Assembly (NCBI GenBank): GCA_017999915.1
Contig: JAGNKX010000020.1
Location: 1 to 64,000, forward strand
From: Spirochaetota bacterium
Lineage (GTDB): Bacteria > Spirochaetota > UBA4802 > UBA5550
DNA length: 64,000 bases
Reading direction: 5' to 3'
Part shown: positions 1 through 9,392 of the stretch, in pieces
Position numbering within the stretch: position 1 is the first letter of the stretch
Layout of the letters: every line of letters begins with the position of its first letter
Translations under genes and position numbers: made by a program
Notes under the pieces: generated by a model
The model's database searches: none
Told to the model about the DNA's origin: nothing
The model's input: only the letters and a program-made list of their open reading frames with translations

Positions 1-62
1 ATTTTAGTTTTTATAGGTTGGGCTATATTGATTTACACAAAAAGAGAGTTATTAGAACCTTG

Positions 63-112
63 TTAAAAGTGTAACCTATGTGCCCAGTTTAAAATGTAAC
101 CCATGTGGCCGT
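63..112. mobile_element. probable insertion-sequence terminus with two imperfect direct repeats
   Basis: Two adjacent repeats share the pattern TTAAAA-GTAACC-ATGTG-CC, one from about 63 and one from about 89. Short GTAACCTATGT-type direct repeats are familiar from the ends of several transposon families (IS21/IS481-like); that comparison is from memory. No transposase is visible, so either the element lies left of the window or this is a solo end. Bases 1-271 contain no other gene that I can support. Confidence 0.4.
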
Positions 113-271
113 TCCAACAGGGTGAGGTCGGATAGGTGCAACTATGATGAGAAATAATTATTTGACAAAATACCGAAATTAATCGGATCATAGATATATA
201 CGCAATGACGTCGGACCGCTTCGCCGGAAGGGGACACGGCGGGGTGCAGTTACTGTTAAAGGAGTTTTACG

Positions 272-700
272 ATGAAAAAGTTCTTGATTCTGCTTGTAGC
301 CGTCGCGGCCTGCTCGTCCTGCGACCTGTTTAAACAGCCGATCCGGATGGACGAGGTCATCGACGACAAGATACAGATTGACGGCGCTGACAATCCAGCA
401 AAGAAGTTCGTAATAAAGAAAGACCTGGCCAACAGAAGGATAAAGCTTTTTGACGTGACCGTCAAGGACGTCGTTGAATCGACCAACGTTGAATATGATT
501 TCTGCGTCAAGGTCGACGTGCAGACCAAGAAAGGGCCGGTGGAATGCTACATATACTCGACCGATGTAAAGACCGTGTCCAGGCTCGTCAAGGGAAAGAC
601 AAAGATCGATGTGGCCGGCGTGTTCGGCAGGTTCTTTTCGCTGCTGGATGACTATTATACGAAAGTGGATATCATCCGGGCCTGTATCAAAATAAAGTAG
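272..700 (+). CDS. small lipoprotein of unknown function
   Basis: A 142-residue protein starting at an ATG preceded by AAAGGAG with good spacing. The N-terminus is a short lipoprotein signal (MKK, hydrophobic run, then VAAC-SSC), so Cys14 or Cys17 is probably lipidated. The mature part is charged, with alternating beta-type segments and no transmembrane helix. I recognise no family. It lies 65 bp upstream of the penicillin-acylase homologue on the same strand and may be co-transcribed with it. Confidence 0.75.
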   Translation: MKKFLILLVAVAACSSCDLFKQPIRMDEVIDDKIQIDGADNPAKKFVIKKDLANRRIKLFDVTVKDVVESTNVEYDFCVKVDVQTKKGPVECYIYSTDVKTVSRLVKGKTKIDVAGVFGRFFSLLDDYYTKVDIIRACIKIK

Positions 701-765
701 GCTGTGAAGATGAACCACGGCGCAATTCCGGGATCGGCCCGGTACGAGCTACTCTCGAATTACAT

Positions 766-2988
766 ATGAAGAAAAAAATATTAATCGCGGGAATAAGCGT
801 TGCCGCCGCCGTCCTCCTGGCGGGCGCGGGGTGGCTGGTTCTCCGCCATACCGGGAGGATATCCTACTCGGGCTCATTCACCGGCGCGGTGAAGTCGCAG
901 GTCGCGCTGGAGCGCGACGCCGCTGGAATTCCCCTGATCAAGGCGAATACGATGGGGGACGCCTATTACGGGCTCGGCTATCTCCACTGCCAGGACCGCT
1001 ACGCCATGATGGAGTATTTCAGGGCCATCGCCTCGGGCAGCGCGGCGCAGATCATTGGGAAGGACGGGCCGTCCATTGACCGCCTGTCCCGCGCCCTGGG
1101 GTTTGCCCGGAAGGGCCGCGACATGGCGCCGAGGCTCAGGGAACCCTACGCCGGCTACCTCAGGGACTATGTGCGCGGCGTGAACGCGGGCCGCGCAAGG
1201 CTCGATCAGAAGGACGCCGTGAAGAGACAGTGGACGCCGGAAGACGTCATCGCGGTCCTGCTCCTCAGGGAGTGGGCCAACGCCTTTCTCAACAACCGGG
1301 AGACCCGCTTCTACTTTTCCCGGGACGAAATCAGCGTCAACCTTAAAACCATCATTCCCGAGGAGCTGATCTTTTACTATTCGGAAAACGAGTCTGAATG
1401 CGCGGAAGTCATCCGCAGGCTTAAGAGGATCGTGAAGCGCCATATCGGGTCCTTCGATGTCGGGTTCGCCATGTACCTGCCGGAGCAGAAGATGAAAGAC
1501 AAGTACGCGGTGACGGCCTTCAATTTCGACGACGAGCTTTCCCGCTATCCCGGATGGTATCCGGTCCATATACAGGCGGATGACCGCTACATCAAGGCGA
1601 TCACCCATGCCGGGTTCCCCTTCCTCTTCGCGGGAAACAATCTCTACATGACATTCTTCGGCTTCAACGCCGCCGTCGACGTCCAGGACTTCATCGGGGA
1701 GACGGTCGCCAGGGCCGGGAAAACCTATCAGTACCTGGGCCCCGGCGGATGGAGCAATTTCAACATCATCAAGGACCGCGGATCGGCGATCAACGCCACA
1801 GAGAACGGCCCGGTCCTCAACGACATGATCCAGGGCGCGTCCTACGGGACCACGGTGGTGACGGTCAGGTCGTTTTTCTGTAACGAGGATTATATCGTCT
1901 CACTGTTCGAAGTGCCCCTGTCGAAGAGCATCGAAGAGGCTGAAGGCCGGATCAAGGGCGTCATTTCCTATCCCCGCGTGTATCTGTTCTCGACGGACGA
2001 AACGGCGGTCCGCGCCTGGTCGGGCATGGCGCCGAATCGGCCGAAGACCGATACCGTATTCAGGACCGGGGCGGACGCGGCATGGAACGGCATGACCGAC
2101 CTTTCCGCCTTCCGTGAAAAGGCCGAGCAGGGTATCGCGGCGGGAAGCGCCTTTCTCGCGGAGGCGCCCGAACCGGTGCGGGACTTTGCCATCCGCCAGG
2201 ACGGCCGGTATGAGCGTGCAAAGCAGATCATGGAACGGAAAAAGCGCTATACCTACCAGGACATCGGGAACGCCATCACCGACAAGTACTCCGTCACCGC
2301 CGGCCGTTTCCTTCCGGTCTTCCTTTCCATCCTGGGGGACAATCCGATGGCTTCGTCCCGGCTCACGCGGATCTATTTTCAGAACTGGAAGTGCCGGATG
2401 AAGACCGATTTCGTCGGCCCGTCGATCTTCCACATGCTGCTGCAGAAATTCATGTACGAGACCTACCGGGACGAGCTGAAGGACCGTATCAATGACGTGA
2501 TGGAGCACTGGGACCTGATGGTGCCCCAATTCTACGACGCGGTCAAGGAAGGCAAATCGCCGTTCTTTGACGACGCCACCACCTATGCGGTCGAGTACCG
2601 CGAAACCGTTTTCGACCGCTCGTTCCTCGGAACCATGCGCTTCTTCAACAGGAAGGTGAGCCATGACATCAACGACTGGAGCTGGGGCAACGTGCACCGC
2701 GGTCATTTCACCATACCCGGTTCGGAAAAGCAGCACGGGGACATGCCGTTCCACGGGAGCTTCGACTCCCTCAACCTGGGCACCGTCGGGCTTGACCTGA
2801 AGCCGGCGACGGTCACGTCGTTGTCCGGCTTTTTCGGCATGGACGAGTCGTTCATGCTGATGAATTACGCCTATTCCACCGATCCCCGGTCACAGTATTT
2901 TTATGCAACGGCGGGCCCCCTCGGCATCGCCAAGTTCCACGAGGTTAAGGGACGATCGGTAATAACCATATCTCCAGAGAAAAAATAG
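766..2988 (+). CDS. penicillin acylase-family (Ntn hydrolase) homologue, probably catalytically degenerate
   Basis: 740 residues with an N-terminal membrane anchor or signal (about 5-26). The N-terminal half carries family landmarks: ERDAAGIPLIKA (the usual RD..GvPhI), YYGLGYLHCQDRYAMMEYFRA (the A-subunit motif), and later HAGFPFLFAGNN...DVQDFIGETV, matching the stretch about 60-90 residues after the nucleophile in active acylases. Active members begin the B chain with Ser-Asn-Asn-Trp; the corresponding place here reads Met-Lys-Asp-Lys-Tyr-Ala-Val (about 243-249), with a shortened loop after it and no Ser, Thr or Cys in the nucleophile position. Such enzymes normally self-cleave and hydrolyse amides or acyl-homoserine lactones; this one may do neither. 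It is followed after 2 bp by the AraC-type regulator, so the two are probably one transcript. Confidence 0.75.
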   Translation: MKKKILIAGISVAAAVLLAGAGWLVLRHTGRISYSGSFTGAVKSQVALERDAAGIPLIKANTMGDAYYGLGYLHCQDRYAMMEYFRAIASGSAAQIIGKDGPSIDRLSRALGFARKGRDMAPRLREPYAGYLRDYVRGVNAGRARLDQKDAVKRQWTPEDVIAVLLLREWANAFLNNRETRFYFSRDEISVNLKTIIPEELIFYYSENESECAEVIRRLKRIVKRHIGSFDVGFAMYLPEQKMKDKYAVTAFNFDDELSRYPGWYPVHIQADDRYIKAITHAGFPFLFAGNNLYMTFFGFNAAVDVQDFIGETVARAGKTYQYLGPGGWSNFNIIKDRGSAINATENGPVLNDMIQGASYGTTVVTVRSFFCNEDYIVSLFEVPLSKSIEEAEGRIKGVISYPRVYLFSTDETAVRAWSGMAPNRPKTDTVFRTGADAAWNGMTDLSAFREKAEQGIAAGSAFLAEAPEPVRDFAIRQDGRYERAKQIMERKKRYTYQDIGNAITDKYSVTAGRFLPVFLSILGDNPMASSRLTRIYFQNWKCRMKTDFVGPSIFHMLLQKFMYETYRDELKDRINDVMEHWDLMVPQFYDAVKEGKSPFFDDATTYAVEYRETVFDRSFLGTMRFFNRKVSHDINDWSWGNVHRGHFTIPGSEKQHGDMPFHGSFDSLNLGTVGLDLKPATVTSLSGFFGMDESFMLMNYAYSTDPRSQYFYATAGPLGIAKFHEVKGRSVITISPEKK

Positions 2989-2990
2989 GA

Positions 2991-4547
2991 ATGTTCATAT
3001 CCAAGGTATTACGGGGTTTCACCCTGGCCGCGCCGGTATGGGCCGCCCTCTGCGTCGCCTCCTGCGGCGGTCACGACGGATCCATCCCGGTGACGAAATG
3101 GAGCATCCTTTACAGCGGCGAGCCTGCCATCGAAAAGATCAGGGATGGCGGGGAATGGCGGCCTATCGCCATTCCATCGACCTTCAGGCTCCCCTACCGG
3201 AACGCCAGGGGGCTGCAGTACGCGTGGCTCAGGGGCGACTTTGACGTGGCGGGGGACCCGGCAGCCTATTACGGGATTTCCCTGGGCCGGGTCTACTACA
3301 CGGACAGCGTGTATATCAATGAAAAACCGGTGGGCTCCCAGACGTCCCACGATATCAACATCATGTGCCGCAACCGCAGCTACGAGATACCACCGGGATC
3401 CCTTAAGAGCGGCCCCAATACGGTGCATGTGCGGATCGGCATATACGCCAACGAGTTTGGCGGCATCCCCTCCACGGTCGCCGTCCAGAAGGAAGAGCGC
3501 TTCAGCCGGGCGCGGATCCTGGGCGACATGCTTTATATTTATTTTCCCGTGGTAATCATTATAGGCGCTTTTTTCATGCTCATTCTCATGACCATTTTTT
3601 ACCTGTGGAACAGGACAGAAAAGCAGTTTCTCTACAGTTCTTTCAGCATCATAATCTATATCATCTATCTGGCGTCGCTTTTTTATCCGTTCAAGAACGT
3701 CGATTTACTCTTTATCAAGTTCATGCATTCGGCATCGGTCCAGTTCTTTTCCATCGCCCTGATCCTGATCATCCAGTCGGTCTATGGGATCTATCTCACC
3801 AATTACAACAGGATCCTGGTGCCGGCGCTTCTCGGGGTCGCCCTGCTGAATGTTCTCTCCCTCCTGCTCATCTACCGGGTTGACATTCCCTTCACCCATT
3901 ATACCGGAGATGTCTTGAGCATCCTCACGGTCTGCGTTAACTCGCCGATGGCGCTGCTCCTCGCCGTAAAGCTCAACAGGCTCAAGCCGGACAGGTTCAA
4001 GTATTATCTTTCCCTGGCCACCATCGTCGTCGGCAGCCTTGTGGTCATTTTCGAGGTCATTCTCTCGATCAAGGGAGGGCGCCTCACCTTTCTCCTGGCG
4101 ACCTTCTGCTCGCCCTTTTTCTTTTTCCTCTTCGCGGCCTTTTTCGCCCGTGATCTTATGAAAAAGAACGCCGAGATCGGCCATCTCTACGACCGCCTCA
4201 AGGAGGACGAGCCAGTCATAAACGAAACGACCCAGGAGAAGCTCGACAAGGTGGTGCAGTTCATAAAGGAAAACTACACCTCCGACCTGTCCCGCGAAGG
4301 CCTTGCCGCCGCGGTGGGACTGAACCCCAATTACATGAGCACCCTCTTCAAGAAATACACGGGCTACAAGATCAATGACTATATCAACAAGCTCAGGATC
4401 GAGGAAGCTGCGAAGAAGCTCACGAAGCGCGACGAGAAGATCATCGAGATAGCCTTCGCCGTGGGATTCGAGAGCCTCACCACCTTCAACCGGGTCTTCA
4501 AGAGCGTCATCGGCAAGACCCCCACCGAATACCGCGACATGGCGTAA
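2991..4547 (+). CDS. membrane-bound AraC-family regulator with 7TM-DISM sensor
   Basis: 518 residues. The N-terminus is a lipoprotein-like signal (CVASCGG, Cys about 25). An extracytoplasmic all-beta domain follows (about 40-175) with the jelly-roll character of 7TM-DISM extracellular domains (YYGISLGRVYYTDSVYINE). Several hydrophobic helices span about 180-385. The C-terminal 105 residues are an AraC helix-turn-helix pair (LSREGLAAAVGLNPNYMSTLFKKYTGYKINDYINKLRIEEAAKKL ... IIEIAFAVGFESLTTFNRVFKSVIGKTPTEYR). The protein would sense a ligand outside the inner membrane and bind DNA while tethered. Gap to the acylase homologue is 2 bp, which suggests translational coupling. Such one-protein sensors are frequent in spirochaetes. 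Confidence 0.85.
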   Translation: MFISKVLRGFTLAAPVWAALCVASCGGHDGSIPVTKWSILYSGEPAIEKIRDGGEWRPIAIPSTFRLPYRNARGLQYAWLRGDFDVAGDPAAYYGISLGRVYYTDSVYINEKPVGSQTSHDINIMCRNRSYEIPPGSLKSGPNTVHVRIGIYANEFGGIPSTVAVQKEERFSRARILGDMLYIYFPVVIIIGAFFMLILMTIFYLWNRTEKQFLYSSFSIIIYIIYLASLFYPFKNVDLLFIKFMHSASVQFFSIALILIIQSVYGIYLTNYNRILVPALLGVALLNVLSLLLIYRVDIPFTHYTGDVLSILTVCVNSPMALLLAVKLNRLKPDRFKYYLSLATIVVGSLVVIFEVILSIKGGRLTFLLATFCSPFFFFLFAAFFARDLMKKNAEIGHLYDRLKEDEPVINETTQEKLDKVVQFIKENYTSDLSREGLAAAVGLNPNYMSTLFKKYTGYKINDYINKLRIEEAAKKLTKRDEKIIEIAFAVGFESLTTFNRVFKSVIGKTPTEYRDMA

Positions 4548-4548
4548 T

Positions 4549-4653
4549 CCCCCCCAGCCCCCGAAGGGGGCGCAGTGGGAATGACTTGGTCTCTCATGCC
4601 CCCTCAGGGGGACAGGGGGGTATACCGGGGTTTAAGGGGCGAAGCCCCTTAAA
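4549..4653. repeat. cluster of three short GC hairpins
   Basis: Three perfect hairpins follow one another: GCCCCC-GAA-GGGGGC (4557-4571), CCCCC-TCA-GGGGG (4599-4611) and TTTAAGGGGC-GAA-GCCCCTTAAA (4631-4653). None has a T-run on either side, so a rho-independent terminator is not obvious. They look like an interspersed intergenic palindrome; the last core recurs near 61633. Confidence 0.6.
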
Positions 4654-4808
4654 AATAAACTAACCAAATCTACAGATTGAAAAATCGGCAATAACCAAAT
4701 CGTTCATTGTGTGAAATTGATAAGAAACACCCCGTCGGATCGTGTATTTTCTTCACCATGCAACGAAAAATACAGTGTTGCGAAATCATTACAGGAAGGT
4801 GTTTCACC

Positions 4809-6296
4809 ATGGTCACACAAAAAAACAAGCTTCATAATGGGTTCCTATTATGCTTCATTATCATCCTGGCGGCCGCGGCCACGTCATGCGGGTCCAACTA
4901 CCTGTACCGCTCTCAGCACAGCCCCACCGTCTCGCCGGACGGCAAGATACTCATCTTTCAATCGAACCATGAAAACCCGGGCAAGTATGATTGCGTGGTA
5001 AGGTTCAAAACGGCCCTGGGATGGACGCCGCCGGTCCCTCTCCTCTTTGCCAATACCAAGATGAACACGGCGGGCCCCTTCATCACCTATGATCAGAATT
5101 ATCTTCTTTTAACGTCTGACCAGAAGAGCGGTAAGGGCGACGTGGACCTCTGGATCGCGAAGAGAGGGAAATTATTGTGGGGCAAGGCGGAGAACCTGGG
5201 GGCCCCCGTCAACACAGCCGGGTACGAGGGGTTCGGGTCCATAACCCCGGACGGCAACACACTCTATTTTACGCGCGAATGCGGCGAAAAGAAAGGAAAA
5301 GACAAGTTCTGCATCTACAAATCGGCGAAGGCGAACGGCCACTGGACGGAACCGGTCCGCATGGCCGCGCCGGTCAATTCGGAATACTCCGATTTCGCGC
5401 CCATCATCATGGCGGACGGCGCAACGATGATCTTCGCCTCCAACAGGCCCGGCGGCTTCGGCGGGTACGACCTGTACAAGACCGAGATGATGAGCGGCGG
5501 CGCCTGGAGCGAGCCGGTGAACCTGGGCGGCGGGATCAACACCAGGCATGATGACCGGATCGTTTCCGTGCCGGCTTCGGGCGATGTCATCTACTATTCG
5601 CATCCCGAGGAAAAGGGCGGCAGGCTGGTGTACCGCGTCAAGACCGGGAAGCTCCCCGAGGAGATGAAGCACAAATCGGTCATCACCATCGCCGGGGTCG
5701 TGTCCGACAGAAACAACCCGGAGAAAACCGTGGACGCCGAGATCCGCGTGACCGACCTGCAGACCCGCGCCGTCCAGGTCGTCTCCAGCAACCACGAGGA
5801 CGGCAAGTACTTCGTCGTGCTCAACAAGAAAAAGACCTATGACGTATCGGTGAACGGGAAGGGATACCTCTTCTATTCCACGCGGTTCGACCTGGGCGAC
5901 GTCACGAAGTACGACGCCATCATCCGCGACATTGAGCTGACGCCGATAGAGAAGGGGTCGTCCATGGTGCTTAACAACCTCTACTTCAAGCTGAACAGCG
6001 ACAACGTCTTCGATTTCGAGAAGTCCCGGTTCGAGCTGGGCCGCCTGGTGACGCTCATGCAGACGAACCCGGCCATGAAGATCGAGATCGGCGGCCATAC
6101 GGATTCGTCCGGCACCGAGGTGCATAACAGGTCCCTCTCGGAAAAGAGGGCCCAGGCCGTGTGCGGCTACCTGGTGGACCACGGCATCAGCAAGAGAAGG
6201 CTTGTCGTGAGGGGATATGGATTCTCGAAGCCCCTGAGCTCCATGAGCACCGATAAAAACAGGAGGGTGGAGATCACGGTCCTGTCGATCAACTAA
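4809..6296 (+). CDS. lipoprotein with PD40 beta-propeller repeats and C-terminal OmpA domain
   Basis: 495 residues from the ATG at 4809, chosen because AGGAAGG precedes it and the signal peptide then starts properly; an in-frame extension to 4707 is possible but lacks a signal. The signal ends in AAAATSC (lipobox). Residues about 35-300 contain WD40-like PD40 repeats of the type SPDG..L.F.S (SPTVSPDGKILIFQS, GSITPDGNTLYFTR, IIMADGATMIFASNRPGGFGGYDLY). A carboxypeptidase-like beta domain follows (about 310-385), then an OmpA/MotB domain (about 395-495: GGHTDSSGTEVHNRSLSEKRAQAV, NRRVEI). This is the usual architecture of outer-membrane lipoproteins that grip peptidoglycan. It is a single-gene unit ending at a strong terminator. 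Confidence 0.88.
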   Translation: MVTQKNKLHNGFLLCFIIILAAAATSCGSNYLYRSQHSPTVSPDGKILIFQSNHENPGKYDCVVRFKTALGWTPPVPLLFANTKMNTAGPFITYDQNYLLLTSDQKSGKGDVDLWIAKRGKLLWGKAENLGAPVNTAGYEGFGSITPDGNTLYFTRECGEKKGKDKFCIYKSAKANGHWTEPVRMAAPVNSEYSDFAPIIMADGATMIFASNRPGGFGGYDLYKTEMMSGGAWSEPVNLGGGINTRHDDRIVSVPASGDVIYYSHPEEKGGRLVYRVKTGKLPEEMKHKSVITIAGVVSDRNNPEKTVDAEIRVTDLQTRAVQVVSSNHEDGKYFVVLNKKKTYDVSVNGKGYLFYSTRFDLGDVTKYDAIIRDIELTPIEKGSSMVLNNLYFKLNSDNVFDFEKSRFELGRLVTLMQTNPAMKIEIGGHTDSSGTEVHNRSLSEKRAQAVCGYLVDHGISKRRLVVRGYGFSKPLSSMSTDKNRRVEITVLSIN

Positions 6297-6354
6297 GTGC
6301 CTTCAGATGACATATATCATAATATCACTGCCGCAACAAGGCACCCAACTCTTG

Positions 6355-6396
6355 CCCGGCGGCGGGAAGCCCCCTTTCCCGCTGCCGGGTTTTTTT
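6355..6396 (+). terminator. rho-independent terminator
   Basis: A 13-bp GC-rich stem (CCCGGCGGCGGGA paired with 6377-6389, one mismatch) is followed by seven T residues. It ends the OmpA-lipoprotein transcript 58 bp after the stop codon and lies just before the convergent GDPD gene. Confidence 0.9.
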
Positions 6397-6420
6397 ACCT
6401 TCATCCATTGCCCTGATCGC

Positions 6421-7461
6421 CTATTCGTACAGCTTCAGTAATGTTGAAGGGTTCCCGGGTGCTGTCCGACCGATGAAGTCAAGGTAGGTGTCGCACCGGT
6501 TCGTAATCATCCCGTCGATGCCGAAGAACGTGAAAAGGACAAAATGCCACTCCTTGTCTATCGTATAGATGAAGAAAAATTTATTTGCGCGGTGGGCCGC
6601 GCCGACGTTCCACGGCCAGGCGAGGTAGCCGCTGGGACCGATCTCCGCGTCCAGGGCCCGGGCCGCGTCAAGGAGCGCGGCGAAGCTCCCTTTTTTCTTC
6701 TGGTCGTCCTCGTCAACAAGAAGGTTCCGCATAATGGCGGGGGCGATTTCTTTCAGAACGGCGAGGGACTTCTCGTCGAAGCTCTGGAGGATGACCCGGT
6801 TCCTGCCGAGGCCTACGGTGACGCGGTCCCCGCCGTCCCCCGGCGCGGGGAGGATTACCTCCCTGTTCACTCCGTCAATCCATCGGCCGGCGCGGAGCTC
6901 CGCCAGGATCTCCCGTTCTATGGAAGGATAATACTCAGGCTTTTTCAGCTCAATGAGAAGGCCCGGCCTGTTGCGCCCGGACGAGAGCAGGGCGAGGTAT
7001 TCCCTGAAGGTCGGGATGGCAAGTTTCGCAAAGCCCTTCCTGGCCCGGTCCGGGCGCTCCTTGTTGAACCATGACCCGGCGTCGAGGCGCCGGAGCTCAG
7101 GCCAGGTGAAGGAGCCAATGGGGGCCTTCTCCCGTCCGGGGAAGACCTCCGCCACGTTGGTCGTTCGGGAGAGATCGTCGTCATGGAAGACAATGAGGAC
7201 ACCGTCCCTGGTGCGCTGCACATCCGTTTCCACGTAGTCCGCGCCGAGGTCCCGCGCCAGTGCGAAGGACGCAATGGTGTTCTCCGGCGCGTAATGGGAC
7301 GCGCCGCGGTGAGCGATGGCCAGGGGGCGCTGCAGCCCCTTTTTCGCGGCAATGGCGCCGCCCGCCCAGGGCGGGCTCATGACGATGGAGGCGATAACTA
7401 TCAGGGCCGGGATGGCCAGCAGCGGCGTAGCAGCAATCAGGACTTTTCGGGATGTTTTCAT
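6421..7461 (-). CDS. membrane-anchored glycerophosphodiester phosphodiesterase
   Basis: 346 residues, started at an ATG with GAGGTGG upstream. An N-terminal hydrophobic segment (about 7-28) would anchor or export it. The GDPD signature is clear: HRGAS with His51 and Arg52, PENT with Glu60, VETDVQ with Glu78 and Asp80, and FHDDDL with His93. These correspond to the metal ligands and catalytic histidines of the TIM-barrel family, which hydrolyses glycerophosphodiesters to glycerol-3-phosphate plus an alcohol. No glpT or ugp transport genes adjoin it. Spirochaete homologues can act in lipid turnover or as surface GlpQ; which applies here is unknown. Confidence 0.9.
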   Translation of the reverse strand: MKTSRKVLIAATPLLAIPALIVIASIVMSPPWAGGAIAAKKGLQRPLAIAHRGASHYAPENTIASFALARDLGADYVETDVQRTRDGVLIVFHDDDLSRTTNVAEVFPGREKAPIGSFTWPELRRLDAGSWFNKERPDRARKGFAKLAIPTFREYLALLSSGRNRPGLLIELKKPEYYPSIEREILAELRAGRWIDGVNREVILPAPGDGGDRVTVGLGRNRVILQSFDEKSLAVLKEIAPAIMRNLLVDEDDQKKKGSFAALLDAARALDAEIGPSGYLAWPWNVGAAHRANKFFFIYTIDKEWHFVLFTFFGIDGMITNRCDTYLDFIGRTAPGNPSTLLKLYE

Positions 7462-7570
7462 CTGTATCCACCTCGGGAGGTTTGGCGATCTGATGCGTTG
7501 GGAAAGTTTATAATGAGATTGGCAACCTCTGTCAAGAGAATAATAAACAAGGCGTTATACTGTCATTTAG

Positions 7571-7614
7571 CAGTTTCCTGAAAAAATCCAAGGAGGGAGT
7601 TTTTCAGGAAACTG
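7571..7614. repeat. perfect 15-bp inverted repeat in a 500-bp gene-free region
   Basis: CAGTTTCCTGAAAAA (7571-7585) is exactly complementary to 7600-7614, with a 14-nt loop. There is no terminal T-run, so it is not a standard terminator. It lies between the divergent GDPD and paaK genes. The rest of 7462-7962 is AT-rich toward paaK and contains a TATAAT at 7893-7898 but no convincing -35 at the expected distance; I see no gene in it. Confidence 0.65.
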
Positions 7615-7962
7615 ATAGACATTTCCGGAAAAGCGCCAGGTCAATTATGTTCGGGAGCGGGGCCTGCTCTTTAACCTGACCCGGGGACGCGGATTCCGCG
7701 GCAGTCCCGGGAAGATGGGTCATAATACTTCTCTGTGAATAACATAATATCGTCCATATCCTTTCCAAACCGGCTGGTCTGACATTTTTTCCTTGAAAAA
7801 AGTATATGCTTTTCTAAGGTTGATCCATTCGTTTTATATCAATAAAACCATCGGAGCCTATTGCGACATAATATCGGGCTTTTTCAAAACAGTATAATTA
7901 GCATTCATCAGAAATGATAAACGGTCAGGAAATAAGTCTAATAAAAAACCCAGGGGTGTGAG

Positions 7963-9267
7963 ATGTACTTCAATAAAGAGATCGAAACAATGCCATTGCC
8001 GAAGATGAGGGAGCTGCAGCTGGAGCGGCTCAAGTGGTCCATCGGCCATGCCTACAACAACAACGCATTTTACCGGAAAAAGTACGACGACGCCGGGTTC
8101 CACCCGGACCAGTTCAAGAGCCTTGACGACATGAAGCGCGTCCCCTTCCTCACCAAGCAGGACATGCGCGGCAACTATCCCTTCGGGCTCTTTGCCGTTC
8201 CCCTCGACAAGGTCGTGCGGGTCCATTCCTCCTCCGGCACCACCGGGAACGCCACGGTCGTGGGCTACACCAGGAAGGACGTGGGGGTCTTCGCCGAGGT
8301 GGTGGCGCGGTGCCTGGCGGCCTACGGCGTGACCGAGAAGGACGTGCTGCAGGTTGCCTACGGCTACGGCCTCTTCACCGGTGGCCTCGGCCTCCACTAC
8401 GGCGGCGAGCTCCTGGGCTGCCTCACGGTGCCCATATCGGGCGGAAACACCGACCGGCAGCTTATGCTCATCAAGGACTTCGGCACCACCGTGCTGGCCT
8501 GCACGCCGTCGTACCTCCTGAACATTGCGGATTACATCGAGAAGAAGCGTCCCGATTACGACATGCGCAAGACCAAGCTCAAAATGGGCGTCCTCGGCGC
8601 GGAGCCCTGGTCGGAGAACATGCGCAAGGAGATCGAGTCGCGTCTCGGTATCCAGGCTTTCGACATCTATGGACTCTCGGAAGTCATCGGCCCGGGCGTC
8701 TCCTGCGAGTGCCAGGAAAAATCCGGCCTCCACGTGCACGAGGACCACTTCTATGTCGAGATCATCAATCCCGAGACCGGCGAGATCCTTCCCGAGGGCG
8801 AGAAGGGCGAGATCGTGTACACGACCATCACCAAGGAGGCCTTCCCCGGCATACGGTACCGCTCCCGCGACATCACCAGGCTCTACCGCGAGCCGTGCAA
8901 GTGCGGCCGCACCCTGGTGAAGATGGAGAAGGTGACGGGCAGGTCCGACGACATGCTCATCATCCGCGGCGTTAACGTGTTCCCGTCGCAGATCGAGAAC
9001 GTGCTCATGGAAGTGGAGGGCACCGAGCCGCACTACCAGATCATCCTTGACAGGAAGGCCGCCCTTGACGACGTTGAGGTGATGGTGGAAGTGAACGAGA
9101 AGCTCTTCTCCGACGAGGTGAAGGTCCTCGACAATCTGAAGAAAAAGATAAGCGACCGGTTCCGGAGCGTCCTCGGCATCTCGGCGAAGATCACCCTGGT
9201 GGAGCCGATGACCATAGCCCGGAGCGAGGGCAAGGCCGTGCGGGTCGTGGACAAGAGGAAGATATAA
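7963..9267 (+). CDS. paaK: phenylacetate-CoA ligase
   Basis: 434 residues, the usual PaaK length. It adenylates an aryl acid and transfers it to CoA. Landmarks: the P-loop [15 protein letters not shown] (about 89-103), [15 protein letters not shown], the acceptor-binding region [29 protein letters not shown], and YRSRDITRL...[21 protein letters not shown] with the C-terminal hinge. It is first in a paaK-ACT-iorA-iorB unit. In anaerobes this pairing links oxidative decarboxylation of aryl pyruvates to the arylacetyl-CoA/arylacetate step and can run toward arylacetate with ATP recovery; the direction here is inferred from context. The ATG is preceded by a GGGGTGTGAG-type ribosome site. Confidence 0.93.
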   Translation: MYFNKEIETMPLPKMRELQLERLKWSIGHAYNNNAFYRKKYDDAGFHPDQFKSLDDMKRVPFLTKQDMRGNYPFGLFAVPLDKVVRVHSSSGTTGNATVVGYTRKDVGVFAEVVARCLAAYGVTEKDVLQVAYGYGLFTGGLGLHYGGELLGCLTVPISGGNTDRQLMLIKDFGTTVLACTPSYLLNIADYIEKKRPDYDMRKTKLKMGVLGAEPWSENMRKEIESRLGIQAFDIYGLSEVIGPGVSCECQEKSGLHVHEDHFYVEIINPETGEILPEGEKGEIVYTTITKEAFPGIRYRSRDITRLYREPCKCGRTLVKMEKVTGRSDDMLIIRGVNVFPSQIENVLMEVEGTEPHYQIILDRKAALDDVEVMVEVNEKLFSDEVKVLDNLKKKISDRFRSVLGISAKITLVEPMTIARSEGKAVRVVDKRKI

Positions 9268-9278
9268 TTACTCGAACT

Positions 9279-9362
9279 CCCCTCCCTTGATGGGAGGGGC
9301 CGGGGGAGGGTGGATGTCTGATATCACCCCCACCCTATCCCTCCCCCATCAAGGGGGAGGGG
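9279..9362. repeat. palindromic interspersed repeat, copy 1
   Basis: The element starts with hairpin CCCCTCCC-TTGAT-GGGAGGGG (9279-9299) and ends with CCCTCCCCC-ATCAA-GGGGGAGGG, which is the inverted version of the same sequence. The middle contains GGGTGG and CCACCC arms around an AT-rich centre. It fills most of the paaK-ACT spacer. A second copy occupies the next spacer (9838-9976). There is no T-run, so it is better read as a MITE or REP-type element than a terminator. Confidence 0.8.
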
Positions 9363-9392
9363 ATCAGTTAGATACGATAATGGAGGAATACA

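Noticed and set aside
4707-4808. Longer N-terminus for the PD40/OmpA lipoprotein
   Set aside because: It would place about 34 polar residues before the signal peptide, whereas ATG 4809 has a ribosome site and a proper lipoprotein signal.
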